64,000 nt of DNA from Thioglobus_C sp964448305 (GTDB taxonomy: Bacteria; Pseudomonadota; Gammaproteobacteria; PS1; Pseudothioglobaceae), in the NCBI GenBank assembly GCA_964448305.1, contig CAYUWB010000002.1, positions 31,868-95,867 on the forward strand, in the 5' to 3' direction. Numbering within the stretch: the stretch's first letter is position 1; each line of letters starts with the position of its first letter. Positions 52,781 through 59,596 of the stretch are shown one piece after another. Both the position numbers and the translations under genes were made by a program. The notes under the pieces are model-generated. The model worked only from the letters and a program-made list of their open reading frames with translations. It had not been told where the DNA came from and searched no databases.

Positions 52781-53721
52781 GGATTTATTTTTACCACTTT
52801 AAAACCCTGTTGTTGATTCAATATCAACACAACTGACAAATTAAGCTGCTTAGCCAATGCAATTGCTTTTTCACTGCCCATCGCCATCATTGCAGTCGCA
52901 TAAGCATCAGCTGTCATGGTTTGCTTATCGAGTACACTCACTGATGCCAAATCCGTATTGGCTGGCAAACCACTACTCGGCGTAAGAATATGCATATAAC
53001 GCACACCTTCCCATACAAAATAATGACGATAATTACCTGAAGTAGCAATGGCCTGATTATTTAAAACAATGGCAATCGGCTGGGCGCCATTCGGCTGTTC
53101 AATACCCAACATCCAGTCTTTTCCACCTTGTTGGCCGCTCGTTATGACTTCGCCGCCAATCTCCACAAGAAAATCTTTCACTTGATATTTATTAAGCAAA
53201 TTGGCTACTTGGTCAACACCATAACCTTTGGCGATGGCTGACAAGTTAATATGGATGTCTCTGGTTTTTTTCACTTGGCCGTCATTTAATTGCAAATGTT
53301 GAATAGATGACAATGGCAATAGTTCGCTCACTTGTGCTCGACTTGGTTTCTGCGCTACCTTGGCTACACCAAAACCCCAAGCATCAATCAACCGGCCCAT
53401 GCCAGGGTCAAAATAACCCTGCGTTTGTTGGTAAATTTTTTGTGACTGATCTAGGACAAAAAACAATTCATCCGACACTTCAATCCACTGATTAATTGGT
53501 TTTTGATTCAGTAAAGACAGTTCTGAATTTTTATCCCAAGTTGAAAAAGTTTTGTTCACTTGGTTTAGCACTTGTTCGATTTGTGCTTTGGAAACCGATC
53601 GACCAACAGTCTTGACCGTGTAGCTAGTACCCATGGTTGAGCCCGAGACTGTCTGTGTTGGCTGATTATCGCCACAAGCACTCAAACCTAAAAAGATAGA
53701 GATTAATAAGGCCTTAAGCAT
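52777..53721 (-). CDS. apbE: FAD:protein FMN transferase ApbE (lipoprotein)
   Basis: ApbE attaches FMN to threonine residues of redox proteins such as NqrB/NqrC or RnfG/RnfD. A lipoprotein signal with Cys16 (LGLSACGD) anchors it in the envelope. GSTMGTSYTVK, FDPGMGRLIDAWGFG, INLSAIAKGYGVDQV and the Mg-binding TMTADAYATAMMAMG are present. The 314-aa length is normal. Its targets are not in the window. It starts 14 bp from the divergent transglycosylase gene. Confidence 0.94.
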   Translation of the reverse strand: MLKALLISIFLGLSACGDNQPTQTVSGSTMGTSYTVKTVGRSVSKAQIEQVLNQVNKTFSTWDKNSELSLLNQKPINQWIEVSDELFFVLDQSQKIYQQTQGYFDPGMGRLIDAWGFGVAKVAQKPSRAQVSELLPLSSIQHLQLNDGQVKKTRDIHINLSAIAKGYGVDQVANLLNKYQVKDFLVEIGGEVITSGQQGGKDWMLGIEQPNGAQPIAIVLNNQAIATSGNYRHYFVWEGVRYMHILTPSSGLPANTDLASVSVLDKQTMTADAYATAMMAMGSEKAIALAKQLNLSVVLILNQQQGFKVVKINP

Positions 53722-53723
53722 TA

Positions 53724-53729
53724 TATAAT
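53724..53729 (+). promoter_or_regulatory. -10 box six bases before the mltB-like gene
   Basis: TATAAT, six bases, then the ATG at 53736. No ribosome binding site is present, so a leaderless transcript is predicted. Confidence 0.5.
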
Positions 53730-53735
53730 TTTGAC

Positions 53736-54914
53736 ATGTTGAGATTTATTTTTTGCTTGTTATTAACGACGTCTGCATATGCAAATGATACCACTGCACG
53801 TAGCTTTGAATCTTTCTTAGCAGATATCCGCGTTCAAGCCACTGACCAAGGCATATCAACTGCCACACTTGATCAAGCCTTTCATGGCTTAACCCCCAAC
53901 CCTAAAGTGATTAAATTTGATCGATCACAGGCCGAATTTAGCCAAAATTTTTGGCGCTACCTAGGCTCAAGAGTTAGTCCTTATCGACTGAAAAATGGCA
54001 AAAAGTTATTACAAAAACACCAAACCGCCTTTCAGCATAATTACCAAAAATATGGGGTGCCACCACACATTATTGTTGCTTTTTGGGGCTTGGAAACCAA
54101 CTATGGCAACAACACGGGTGATTTAAGCCTGATCAGATCTTTGGCGACCTTGGGGTTTGATGAGCGCCGTTCAGCTTTTTTTACTGAGCAACTATTAACC
54201 TTGCTCAAACTAATTGATGATAATAAGATTCCACTTGACGCCCAAGGTTCGTGGGCTGGTGCAATGGGCAATGTGCAATTTATGCCAACCAATGTTGCCG
54301 CTTATGGTGTTGATGCCGATGGCGATGGCGAGATTGACCTATGGGGTAACAAAGCCGATATTTTTGCCAGTGCTGCCAACTTTTTACAAAAAATTGGCTG
54401 GCACCGAGGCGAGCGCTGGGGTCGTGAAGTCACCATTCCACAAAATTTTGATTACCAACTGGCCAACCTAAATACCAAAAAAACCGTCAACGAATGGCAA
54501 GCGCTTGGTGTGCGTACAGCAACCAATGAAGACTTGCCAAGCTCTACCATGAATGCCTCATTAATATTGCCAATGGGTTATAACGGCCCGGCTTTTTTGG
54601 CGTATCGTAATTTCCGCGCAATCCTTAAATGGAATCATTCAATTCTTTATGCTCTGTCTGTCGGTCACTTATCTGATCGCCTTGCTGGTACACGCAAATT
54701 ATTTGCTGAACCAATTACCGAGCCCTCTTTGAGCCGTGATGATATTAAATTTATACAAACCTCACTCAATCAATTGGGTTTTGATACTGGCGAACCCGAC
54801 GGCATTTCCGGCCCTAAAACCCGTGGCGCCACGCGCCAATATCAACGCGCCAACAACTTGCCGATTGATGGCTATGTTGGCTATCAATTATTACAACAGC
54901 TGCAAACGCCATGA
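53736..54914 (+). CDS. Lytic murein transglycosylase, MltB-like, with peptidoglycan-binding domain
   Basis: This periplasmic enzyme cuts peptidoglycan glycan strands. It has a signal peptide (MLRFIFCLLLTTSAYA) and a SLT_2 catalytic domain with the likely catalytic Glu120 in AFWGLETNYG. Typical blocks are SWAGAMGNVQFMPTNVAAYGVDADGDGEIDLWG (seen in parts). A C-terminal PG_binding_1 domain (about 325-390) carries TGEPDGISGPKTRGATRQYQ. The 392-aa length fits this two-domain subfamily. It overlaps ruvX by 4 bp. Confidence 0.93.
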   Translation: MLRFIFCLLLTTSAYANDTTARSFESFLADIRVQATDQGISTATLDQAFHGLTPNPKVIKFDRSQAEFSQNFWRYLGSRVSPYRLKNGKKLLQKHQTAFQHNYQKYGVPPHIIVAFWGLETNYGNNTGDLSLIRSLATLGFDERRSAFFTEQLLTLLKLIDDNKIPLDAQGSWAGAMGNVQFMPTNVAAYGVDADGDGEIDLWGNKADIFASAANFLQKIGWHRGERWGREVTIPQNFDYQLANLNTKKTVNEWQALGVRTATNEDLPSSTMNASLILPMGYNGPAFLAYRNFRAILKWNHSILYALSVGHLSDRLAGTRKLFAEPITEPSLSRDDIKFIQTSLNQLGFDTGEPDGISGPKTRGATRQYQRANNLPIDGYVGYQLLQQLQTP

Positions 54915-55339
54915 GTATTAAAACCTATCTGGGTTTCGATGTTGGTACTAAGCGTACTGGTGTTGCCATTGCCAATAGTTTAACGCTACAAGCCAATGGC
55001 ATTGAGGTGGTTACCCATCATAAAGACGGCTCAACCAATTGGGAAAGTTTTGATCAAATCATTCATGCGCACGATGTTAATACCTTTATCGTAGGCCTGC
55101 CCTTTGACCAAGATGGCAAAGAACAAGAGATGACTTTTATCGCAAAATCGTTTGCCAGAAAGCTAGAAAAACGCTTTAATATCAAAACCGAAATGATTGA
55201 TGAATATTTATCCTCATCTGATGCCAAAAACCAACTAAAATACAATCATTATCATCCAAACGCCGAACGTGGTGAAGTTGATAAACGCTCAGCACAGTTA
55301 ATATTGCAAACATGGTTAAATGAAAAAAGATTTGATTAG
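54911..55339 (+). CDS. ruvX: Holliday-junction resolvase-like protein RuvX/YqgF
   Basis: RuvX (YqgF) is an RNase H-fold nuclease acting in 16S rRNA 5'-end processing and possibly recombination. The 142-aa protein has LGFDVGTKRTGVAIAN with the first acidic residue, FIVGLPFDQDG and MIDEYLSSSDA, plus the C-terminal DKRSAQLILQTWL. It overlaps the upstream gene by 4 bp and pyrB by 20 bp. Confidence 0.94.
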   Translation: MSIKTYLGFDVGTKRTGVAIANSLTLQANGIEVVTHHKDGSTNWESFDQIIHAHDVNTFIVGLPFDQDGKEQEMTFIAKSFARKLEKRFNIKTEMIDEYLSSSDAKNQLKYNHYHPNAERGEVDKRSAQLILQTWLNEKRFD

Positions 55340-56282
55340 CAACGATGTTCAACTTAGCCCCGAGGGCAAGCTAATCCATTTATTAGGCCTTGAAGGCCTT
55401 TCCAAAAACCATTTAACTCACATTCTTGATATTGCCGATGGCCTCATTGACAATACTGGTAATCTAAAAAAATCCAAAGCACTTGACGACATGAGTGTGG
55501 CCAACTTGTTCTTTGAGCCCTCAACCCGTACTCGAAATACTTTTGAAATTGCAGGCAAGCGCACCAGTGCCAAAATTATTAACGTTGACTTAGCCAACTC
55601 AGCCACCAAGAAAAACGAATCACTACTCGATACTATGCATACGCTTAAAGCCATGCAAATCGACATGTTTGTCATTCGCCACAAACAAAATGGGCTGCCG
55701 CACCACGTGGCTGAAAATTTACAAGGTGTCTCTGTCCTTAATGCTGGTGATGGTGTTAATGCTCACCCAACCCAAGCATTATTAGACATGCTTACCATTC
55801 GCCAACACAAACAAAATTTTGAAAATTTATCCGTGGCCATTGTTGGTGATATTGTTCATTCACGTGTCGCCCACTCGGGCATTCAAGCACTCAAAACCCT
55901 AGGCACAAAAGACATTCGCTTAATTGCGCCAACTGGTTTGCAATATGGCTCTGAGCGTTGCGCCACAGTTAAATGCTTTAACGATATCCAGGCCGGTCTA
56001 AAAGATTGTGACGTGGTGATAGTATTACGCCTACAAAAAGAACGCATGCTAGAGGCTGATATTCCTAACGAGCAAGAATACTTTGATGGTTACGGCCTAA
56101 CAGCAGAGCGTCTAGCATTAGCAAAACCAGATGCCATTGTCATGCATCCAGGTCCAATTAATCGTGGTGTAGAAATCGACTCCTCTGTTGCTGATGGTGA
56201 TCAATCTGTCATCTTACAACAAGTAACCAACGGTATCGCCGTGCGTATGGCGGTAATGGAAATCTTGGCTGGTAAGTCTTAA
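55320..56282 (+). CDS. pyrB: Aspartate carbamoyltransferase, catalytic chain
   Basis: PyrB makes carbamoyl-aspartate in pyrimidine synthesis. The 320-aa protein has the carbamoyl-phosphate site FFEPSTRTRNTFEIAGKR, VIRHKQNGLPH, GDGVNAHPTQALLDML and VMHPGPINRGVEID. No regulatory pyrI and no inactive pyrC homologue follow, so it is likely the unregulated trimer-type or works with a distant partner. It overlaps ruvX by 20 bp and is 2 nt from the YgfB-like gene. Confidence 0.97.
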   Translation: MKKDLISNDVQLSPEGKLIHLLGLEGLSKNHLTHILDIADGLIDNTGNLKKSKALDDMSVANLFFEPSTRTRNTFEIAGKRTSAKIINVDLANSATKKNESLLDTMHTLKAMQIDMFVIRHKQNGLPHHVAENLQGVSVLNAGDGVNAHPTQALLDMLTIRQHKQNFENLSVAIVGDIVHSRVAHSGIQALKTLGTKDIRLIAPTGLQYGSERCATVKCFNDIQAGLKDCDVVIVLRLQKERMLEADIPNEQEYFDGYGLTAERLALAKPDAIVMHPGPINRGVEIDSSVADGDQSVILQQVTNGIAVRMAVMEILAGKS

Positions 56283-56284
56283 TC

Positions 56285-56842
56285 ATGGACAATTTAATTG
56301 ACTACGACGAAGTCAAAAGCGTCTTACACCATTTAAACACTGACGATACGATTGCTAGTGCACATGGCATCTTGTGTGGTTTTGCTTGTGTTAAGCCTGA
56401 TCTTGCACTTGATGATTGGCTCAATGAGGTCCTGGTGAGCATTGACTTTAATAATCTCAATGAAAAAACCGCCCACGAACAACTCGCACAAATCTATAAC
56501 AACACATTATCACAACTCGGTGATGCGACATTAAACTTTCAATTGCTAATTGCTGATGAGAGTTGCACACTTAGAGAACAAGCCGACACCCTTATTCAAT
56601 GGTGTCAAGGTTTCTTAGTGGGGCTGGGTTTACAAAAAATTTCTACCAACGATGAAGACGTACTAGAAATGATTAAAGATTTTAGCGAAATATCTAAACT
56701 CGATGTCGATATGCTTGATAACGAACAAAATGCACAAGACCTGAGCGAAATTATCGAATTCGTACGCATGGGCACGCTGCTTATCCAAGAAACACTACAA
56801 CCTTCTAAACAAGATTACATCTCTCCAGAACTCCTGCATTAG
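56285..56842 (+). CDS. UPF0149 (YgfB/YecA-family) protein
   Basis: This 185-aa acidic helical protein has the family pattern ASAHGILCGFACVKPDLALDDWL near the start and LIQWCQGFLVGLGLQ in the middle. YgfB-like proteins have regulatory roles in some Pseudomonas; the function here is unknown. It starts 2 nt after pyrB, so it is co-transcribed. Confidence 0.9.
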   Translation: MDNLIDYDEVKSVLHHLNTDDTIASAHGILCGFACVKPDLALDDWLNEVLVSIDFNNLNEKTAHEQLAQIYNNTLSQLGDATLNFQLLIADESCTLREQADTLIQWCQGFLVGLGLQKISTNDEDVLEMIKDFSEISKLDVDMLDNEQNAQDLSEIIEFVRMGTLLIQETLQPSKQDYISPELLH

Positions 56843-56967
56843 GCCTTGTTACAACAGGTTTATAGCCGTCTTTGGCCTTTAATCAGTATATTATAAAATT
56901 ACGCTTTAGTGATAGTGTTGCAAAGTGTTTGCAAGTTGTTATTATGTTTGCCTTAAAGCGCTTAAAT

Positions 56968-57024
56968 CTTGAGGAGGAGGTAGCCGCCTAACTAAACTTG
57001 AGGAGAATAAAAAAAACGACTACC
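56968..57024. other. Purine-rich repeats and first hairpin in the 306-bp gap before the 127-aa gene
   Basis: On the plus strand CTTGAGGAGGAGG (56968-56980) and CTTGAGGAGAA (56997-57007) look like extended ribosome binding sites, but no start codon follows. GGTAGCCG (56979-56986) and CGACTACC (57017-57024) can pair around the second motif. The remaining gap, 56843-56967, is AT-rich and shows nothing else I can support. Confidence 0.55.
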
Positions 57025-57097
57025 TAGTAGAAAATCATGAAAAGTATCTCGGGGGAGAGATTATGATCTTCTAGGTATTATTATACCATAATATTAG
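57009..57097 (-). ncRNA. Candidate small RNA with C-rich loop and terminator
   Basis: On the minus strand TTGTAA (57126-57131) and TATTAT (57104-57109), 16 nt apart, predict a start near 57097. The transcript would form a small hairpin (57074-57087). A long imperfect hairpin follows (57022-57076), whose loop carries TCTCCCCCGAGA. AGTCG and eight T (57009-57016) come next, like a terminator. The predicted length is 89 nt. Confidence 0.4.
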
Positions 57098-57148
57098 AAA
57101 AATATAATATAGATTGTAAATTTATTTACAAAACAAGGAATATAAAAT

Positions 57149-57532
57149 ATGCATAAAAGCATTAAGCAATACCCCAACAAAGGAATATTAGCACTCCTAG
57201 CAACGCTATTCCTATTCTCTAGCAATGCATTTGCAAGAACACAAGTGATTAACGCCAGTATTGACTCGGTCGAGCCAATCTACATGAATTACACAATTGA
57301 AAAACTCATCAAGCCTTGTCAAACAACGACGCCCGGCTGTTGGAATGTCAATTACAAAAAAAGAACCTTAAAATCTCTTCAAGGCTATCGCGTTAAATTG
57401 TCTGTTGATGGTCAGCAGTTCACCGCTCGTATGCGTGTAAAACCTCAGGGTGATCAGTTAAAAATTAGAGTCAGTAAAGATTTACTTGGTCAGCCAAGTA
57501 ACGTTGCCATGAACGCAGCGGTTGTCTATTAA
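57149..57532 (+). CDS. Small secreted protein, 127 aa
   Basis: A signal peptide (residues about 1-29, ending SSNAFA) precedes a mature part of about 98 residues. It starts TQVINASIDSVEPIYMNYTI, contains two Cys (about 54 and 60, likely a disulfide), and ends in basic beta-type strands. The VINASIDSVEPIY pattern resembles the beginning of periplasmic glycine-zipper (17-kDa antigen-like) proteins, but no glycine zipper is present. An AAGGA site lies 9 nt before the ATG. Palindrome TTGTAAAT-TT-ATTTACAA (57114-57131) lies just upstream. Function unknown. Confidence 0.78.
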   Translation: MHKSIKQYPNKGILALLATLFLFSSNAFARTQVINASIDSVEPIYMNYTIEKLIKPCQTTTPGCWNVNYKKRTLKSLQGYRVKLSVDGQQFTARMRVKPQGDQLKIRVSKDLLGQPSNVAMNAAVVY

Positions 57533-57786
57533 CGCTTTTCTAGGCTCGCCACTTGTTTTGGCGCACTAACTTTTGGCATTGGTAATGCCTCAACCACAAA
57601 ATCGTAACCCCTATTGCCGTAGTTATAAAAAGCACTGTCTGCTCTTTGCATCGGTGTCTTAGGCAAAAGATCAAACATTGCTAATGGATTAAACACGCCG
57701 TAAGGCTTAGAAGCCTCAGCAGATGCGCCTGTAGCAGCTAATAATAGCGCTAGTGCAATCGTGTTAATCATAATCATTAGTTTCAT
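57529..57786 (-). CDS. Small secreted protein, 85 aa
   Basis: I chose the ATG at 57786, which gives a signal peptide (MKLMIMINTIALALLLAATGASA); an upstream GTG would add twelve polar residues. The mature part is about 62 residues, aromatic and Pro-rich (SKPYGVFNPLAMFDLLPKTP, YNYGNRGYDFVVEALPMPK), and has no Cys. Its mRNA is predicted to begin with a 56-nt hairpin 27 nt upstream of the start. It overlaps the convergent 127-aa gene by 4 bp. Family not recognised. Confidence 0.75.
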   Translation of the reverse strand: MKLMIMINTIALALLLAATGASAEASKPYGVFNPLAMFDLLPKTPMQRADSAFYNYGNRGYDFVVEALPMPKVSAPKQVASLEKR

Positions 57787-57812
57787 TTTGTTTGTCTCTT
57801 GGTTAATTAAGT

Positions 57813-57868
57813 ATGTTGCCACCTTATCTCTTGAGGAGAGAATAATTCTTGGGGGAGAGTGGCAACAT
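57813..57868 (-). promoter_or_regulatory. 5'-end leader hairpin with two C-rich anti-ribosome-binding-site motifs
   Basis: ATGTTGCCAC and GTGGCAACAT are perfect 10-bp arms enclosing a 36-nt loop. On the minus strand the loop carries CTCTCCCCCAAG and CTCTCCTCAAG, the latter complementary to the extended binding site CTTGAGGAGA. The hairpin starts at the predicted first nucleotide of the mRNA of the 85-aa gene. Confidence 0.65.
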
Positions 57869-57875
57869 GAAACAT

Positions 57876-57903
57876 ATTATATCATGAAATTCTAATATGT
57901 CAA
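57876..57903 (-). promoter_or_regulatory. Consensus promoter of the 85-aa secreted protein gene
   Basis: On the minus strand TTGACA (57898-57903), 16 nt and TATAAT (57876-57881) preceded by TGA form an extended consensus promoter, the best in the window. The predicted start is near 57869. Confidence 0.82.
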
Positions 57904-58072
57904 GTTTATTATATAAATTAATTCTAATATAGTTTTAAAGTAGGGTAAAAGCGCGCCACACTTTTTGGCAATATTAGCCATTAATGATAGTTATACCAAT
58001 GATTTCAATTATGTTAATATTGAAATCGAAGTAACAAAACAATTATTTTTTTATCTTGAGGAGAAAACAAAT

Positions 58073-58213
58073 ATGATTAAGTATGACGGTCAAGAAATTG
58101 GCTCACCAAAATGTGGTGTTACCCAAGTGTGTGTTGCAATGGCCATGTTAGCTGGTGCATTTCTAACCCTGATCATTATTGGTTTGGTCATGAATTACAT
58201 GCCAGGCGTGTAA
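58073..58213 (+). CDS. Single-helix small membrane protein, 46 aa
   Basis: The ATG at 58073 has CTTGAGGAGA about 8 nt upstream, so I prefer it to a longer frame starting at a TTG. The protein has a short polar N-terminus with KCGVTQVC (two Cys) and one long hydrophobic helix (AMAMLAGAFLTLIIIGLVM), ending NYMPGV. A palindrome across its stop codon and a strong terminator follow. Family unknown; it resembles the small single-helix subunits attached to larger membrane complexes. Confidence 0.75.
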   Translation: MIKYDGQEIGSPKCGVTQVCVAMAMLAGAFLTLIIIGLVMNYMPGV

Positions 58214-58233
58214 GCTTTTAAAAGCTTACAAGT

Positions 58234-58262
58234 AAAAAGCGCACTTTTTAGTGCGTTTTTTT
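58234..58262 (+). terminator. Terminator behind the 46-aa gene
   Basis: CGCACT-TTTT-AGTGCG is followed by seven T. A perfect 20-bp palindrome (58210-58229) precedes it and overlaps the stop codon. Confidence 0.88.
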
Positions 58263-58346
58263 ATGGTCTGACCAGTATTTAGAATTCATATCAAAAAAAC
58301 CAATGAAGCACTAATTTTTTGTTCTAACTGATTTTTTTCAAGTACT

Positions 58347-58456
58347 TTTTATTTCTATAAGGCATTTTTTTAAGCGAGTGAAGGAGTGTAGGTAAAACTA
58401 CATGACTGATTGAGCGTAGAAAATAACGCGATAGAAATGAAAAGGATGAAGAAAAA
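58347..58456 (-). repeat. tRNA-trailer repeat, copy C (behind tRNA-Phe)
   Basis: This diverged relative of copies A and B ends directly at the tRNA-Phe CCA. It shares AAGGCA, GGAGTGTAG, CTACATGAC and TGAGCG in the same order. Its hairpin TGTAG-GTAAAA-CTACA (58387-58402) has a compensatory A-T to G-C change relative to the others. The sequence between 58263 and 58346 shows nothing I can support. Confidence 0.65.
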
Positions 58457-58532
58457 TGGTGGCCACACCTAGAATTGAACTAGGGACACAGGGATTTTCA
58501 ATCCCTTGCTCTACCAACTGAGCTATGTGGCC
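58457..58532 (-). tRNA. tRNA-Phe (anticodon GAA), CCA encoded
   Basis: Acceptor GGCCACA pairs with TGTGGCC, the anticodon arm is AGGGA-TTGAAAA-TCCCT, and the T arm is CTAG-TTCAATT-CTAG, followed by A and CCA. All elements fit a normal tRNA-Phe. Confidence 0.95.
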
Positions 58533-58576
58533 AGAAAAGGCAAATTATACCGATAAATTAACTGATAATCTAAAAA

Positions 58577-59521
58577 CTACTCGCCTAAAAATCGCTCGGC
58601 ATCCAGTGCTGCCATACAGCCTGAGCCTGCCGAAGTAATGGCTTGTCGGTAAATGTGGTCTGCCACATCGCCTGCTGCAAACACACCTTCAACACTGGTT
58701 TGTGTGGCGTTGCCTTGCGTGCCACTTTGTACTTGGATATAACCGTGGTTCATTTCTAGATGTCCTTCAAAAATACCAGTATTTGGTGTGTGACCAATGG
58801 CAATAAACACACCGTGTACATCAATTTCTTTGGTGTTGCCATCATTGTCTTTTAATCTTAAACCTGTAACGCCCATATTGTCGCCTAATACTTCATCAAG
58901 ATTATGGTTGTATTCAATGCTGATATTGCCGGTTTTTGATTTCTCAATTAACTGATCAGACAAAATCTTTTCACTTGAAAACTTATCACGACGATGCACA
59001 ATCGTGACATGGTCTGCAATATTGGATAAAAATAATGCTTCTTCAACTGCGGTATTGCCGCCACCGATTACTGCCACTTTTTGGCCACGGTAGAAAAAAC
59101 CATCACAAGTAGCACAAGCACTCACGCCTTTGCCTTTAAACGCTTCTTCTGATTCTAAACCTAAATAACGTGCGCTTGCACCGGTGGCAATAATCACCGA
59201 ATCTGCTGTATAGGTTGTGGCCGCGCCTTTCAATGTAAATGGACGAGATGAAAAATCAACTTCAGTAATATAGTCATTAATAATTTCAGTGTCGAAACGT
59301 TCTGCATGTTGCTGCATGCGTGTCATCAAATCTGGACCTTGAACACCTTCATTATCACCAGGCCAATTATCCACATCAGTAGTACTCATCAATTGCCCGC
59401 CTTGTTCCATGCCACTGACAATTACAGGGCTAAGGTTGGCTCTAGCAGCATAAACCGCTGCCGCATAGCCCGCAGGACCTGAACCAACAATCAATGTTTT
59501 ACAATGTTTATTTTCACTCAT
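58577..59521 (-). CDS. trxB: Thioredoxin reductase
   Basis: TrxB reduces thioredoxin with NADPH. The 314-aa flavoprotein has the FAD loop VGSGPAGYAAAVYAARA, the redox-active GVSACATCDGFFYRGQ (Cys-Ala-Thr-Cys), the NADPH-binding VIGGGNTAVEEALFLS and the terminal VFAAGDVADHIYRQ. An AGGAT site precedes the ATG. It is transcribed divergently from ftsK, with 75 nt between them. Confidence 0.96.
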   Translation of the reverse strand: MSENKHCKTLIVGSGPAGYAAAVYAARANLSPVIVSGMEQGGQLMSTTDVDNWPGDNEGVQGPDLMTRMQQHAERFDTEIINDYITEVDFSSRPFTLKGAATTYTADSVIIATGASARYLGLESEEAFKGKGVSACATCDGFFYRGQKVAVIGGGNTAVEEALFLSNIADHVTIVHRRDKFSSEKILSDQLIEKSKTGNISIEYNHNLDEVLGDNMGVTGLRLKDNDGNTKEIDVHGVFIAIGHTPNTGIFEGHLEMNHGYIQVQSGTQGNATQTSVEGVFAAGDVADHIYRQAITSAGSGCMAALDAERFLGE

Positions 59522-59596
59522 TTAAATACCAATCCTTTATACTTACACACAAAAATACTTATTATCTGAAACATTATAAAGCAAGCTGAAATCTCC

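Noticed and set aside
57965..58072. Longer 82-aa version of the 46-aa membrane protein
   Set aside because: It would start at a TTG without a ribosome binding site, while the internal ATG has CTTGAGGAGA at a suitable distance.
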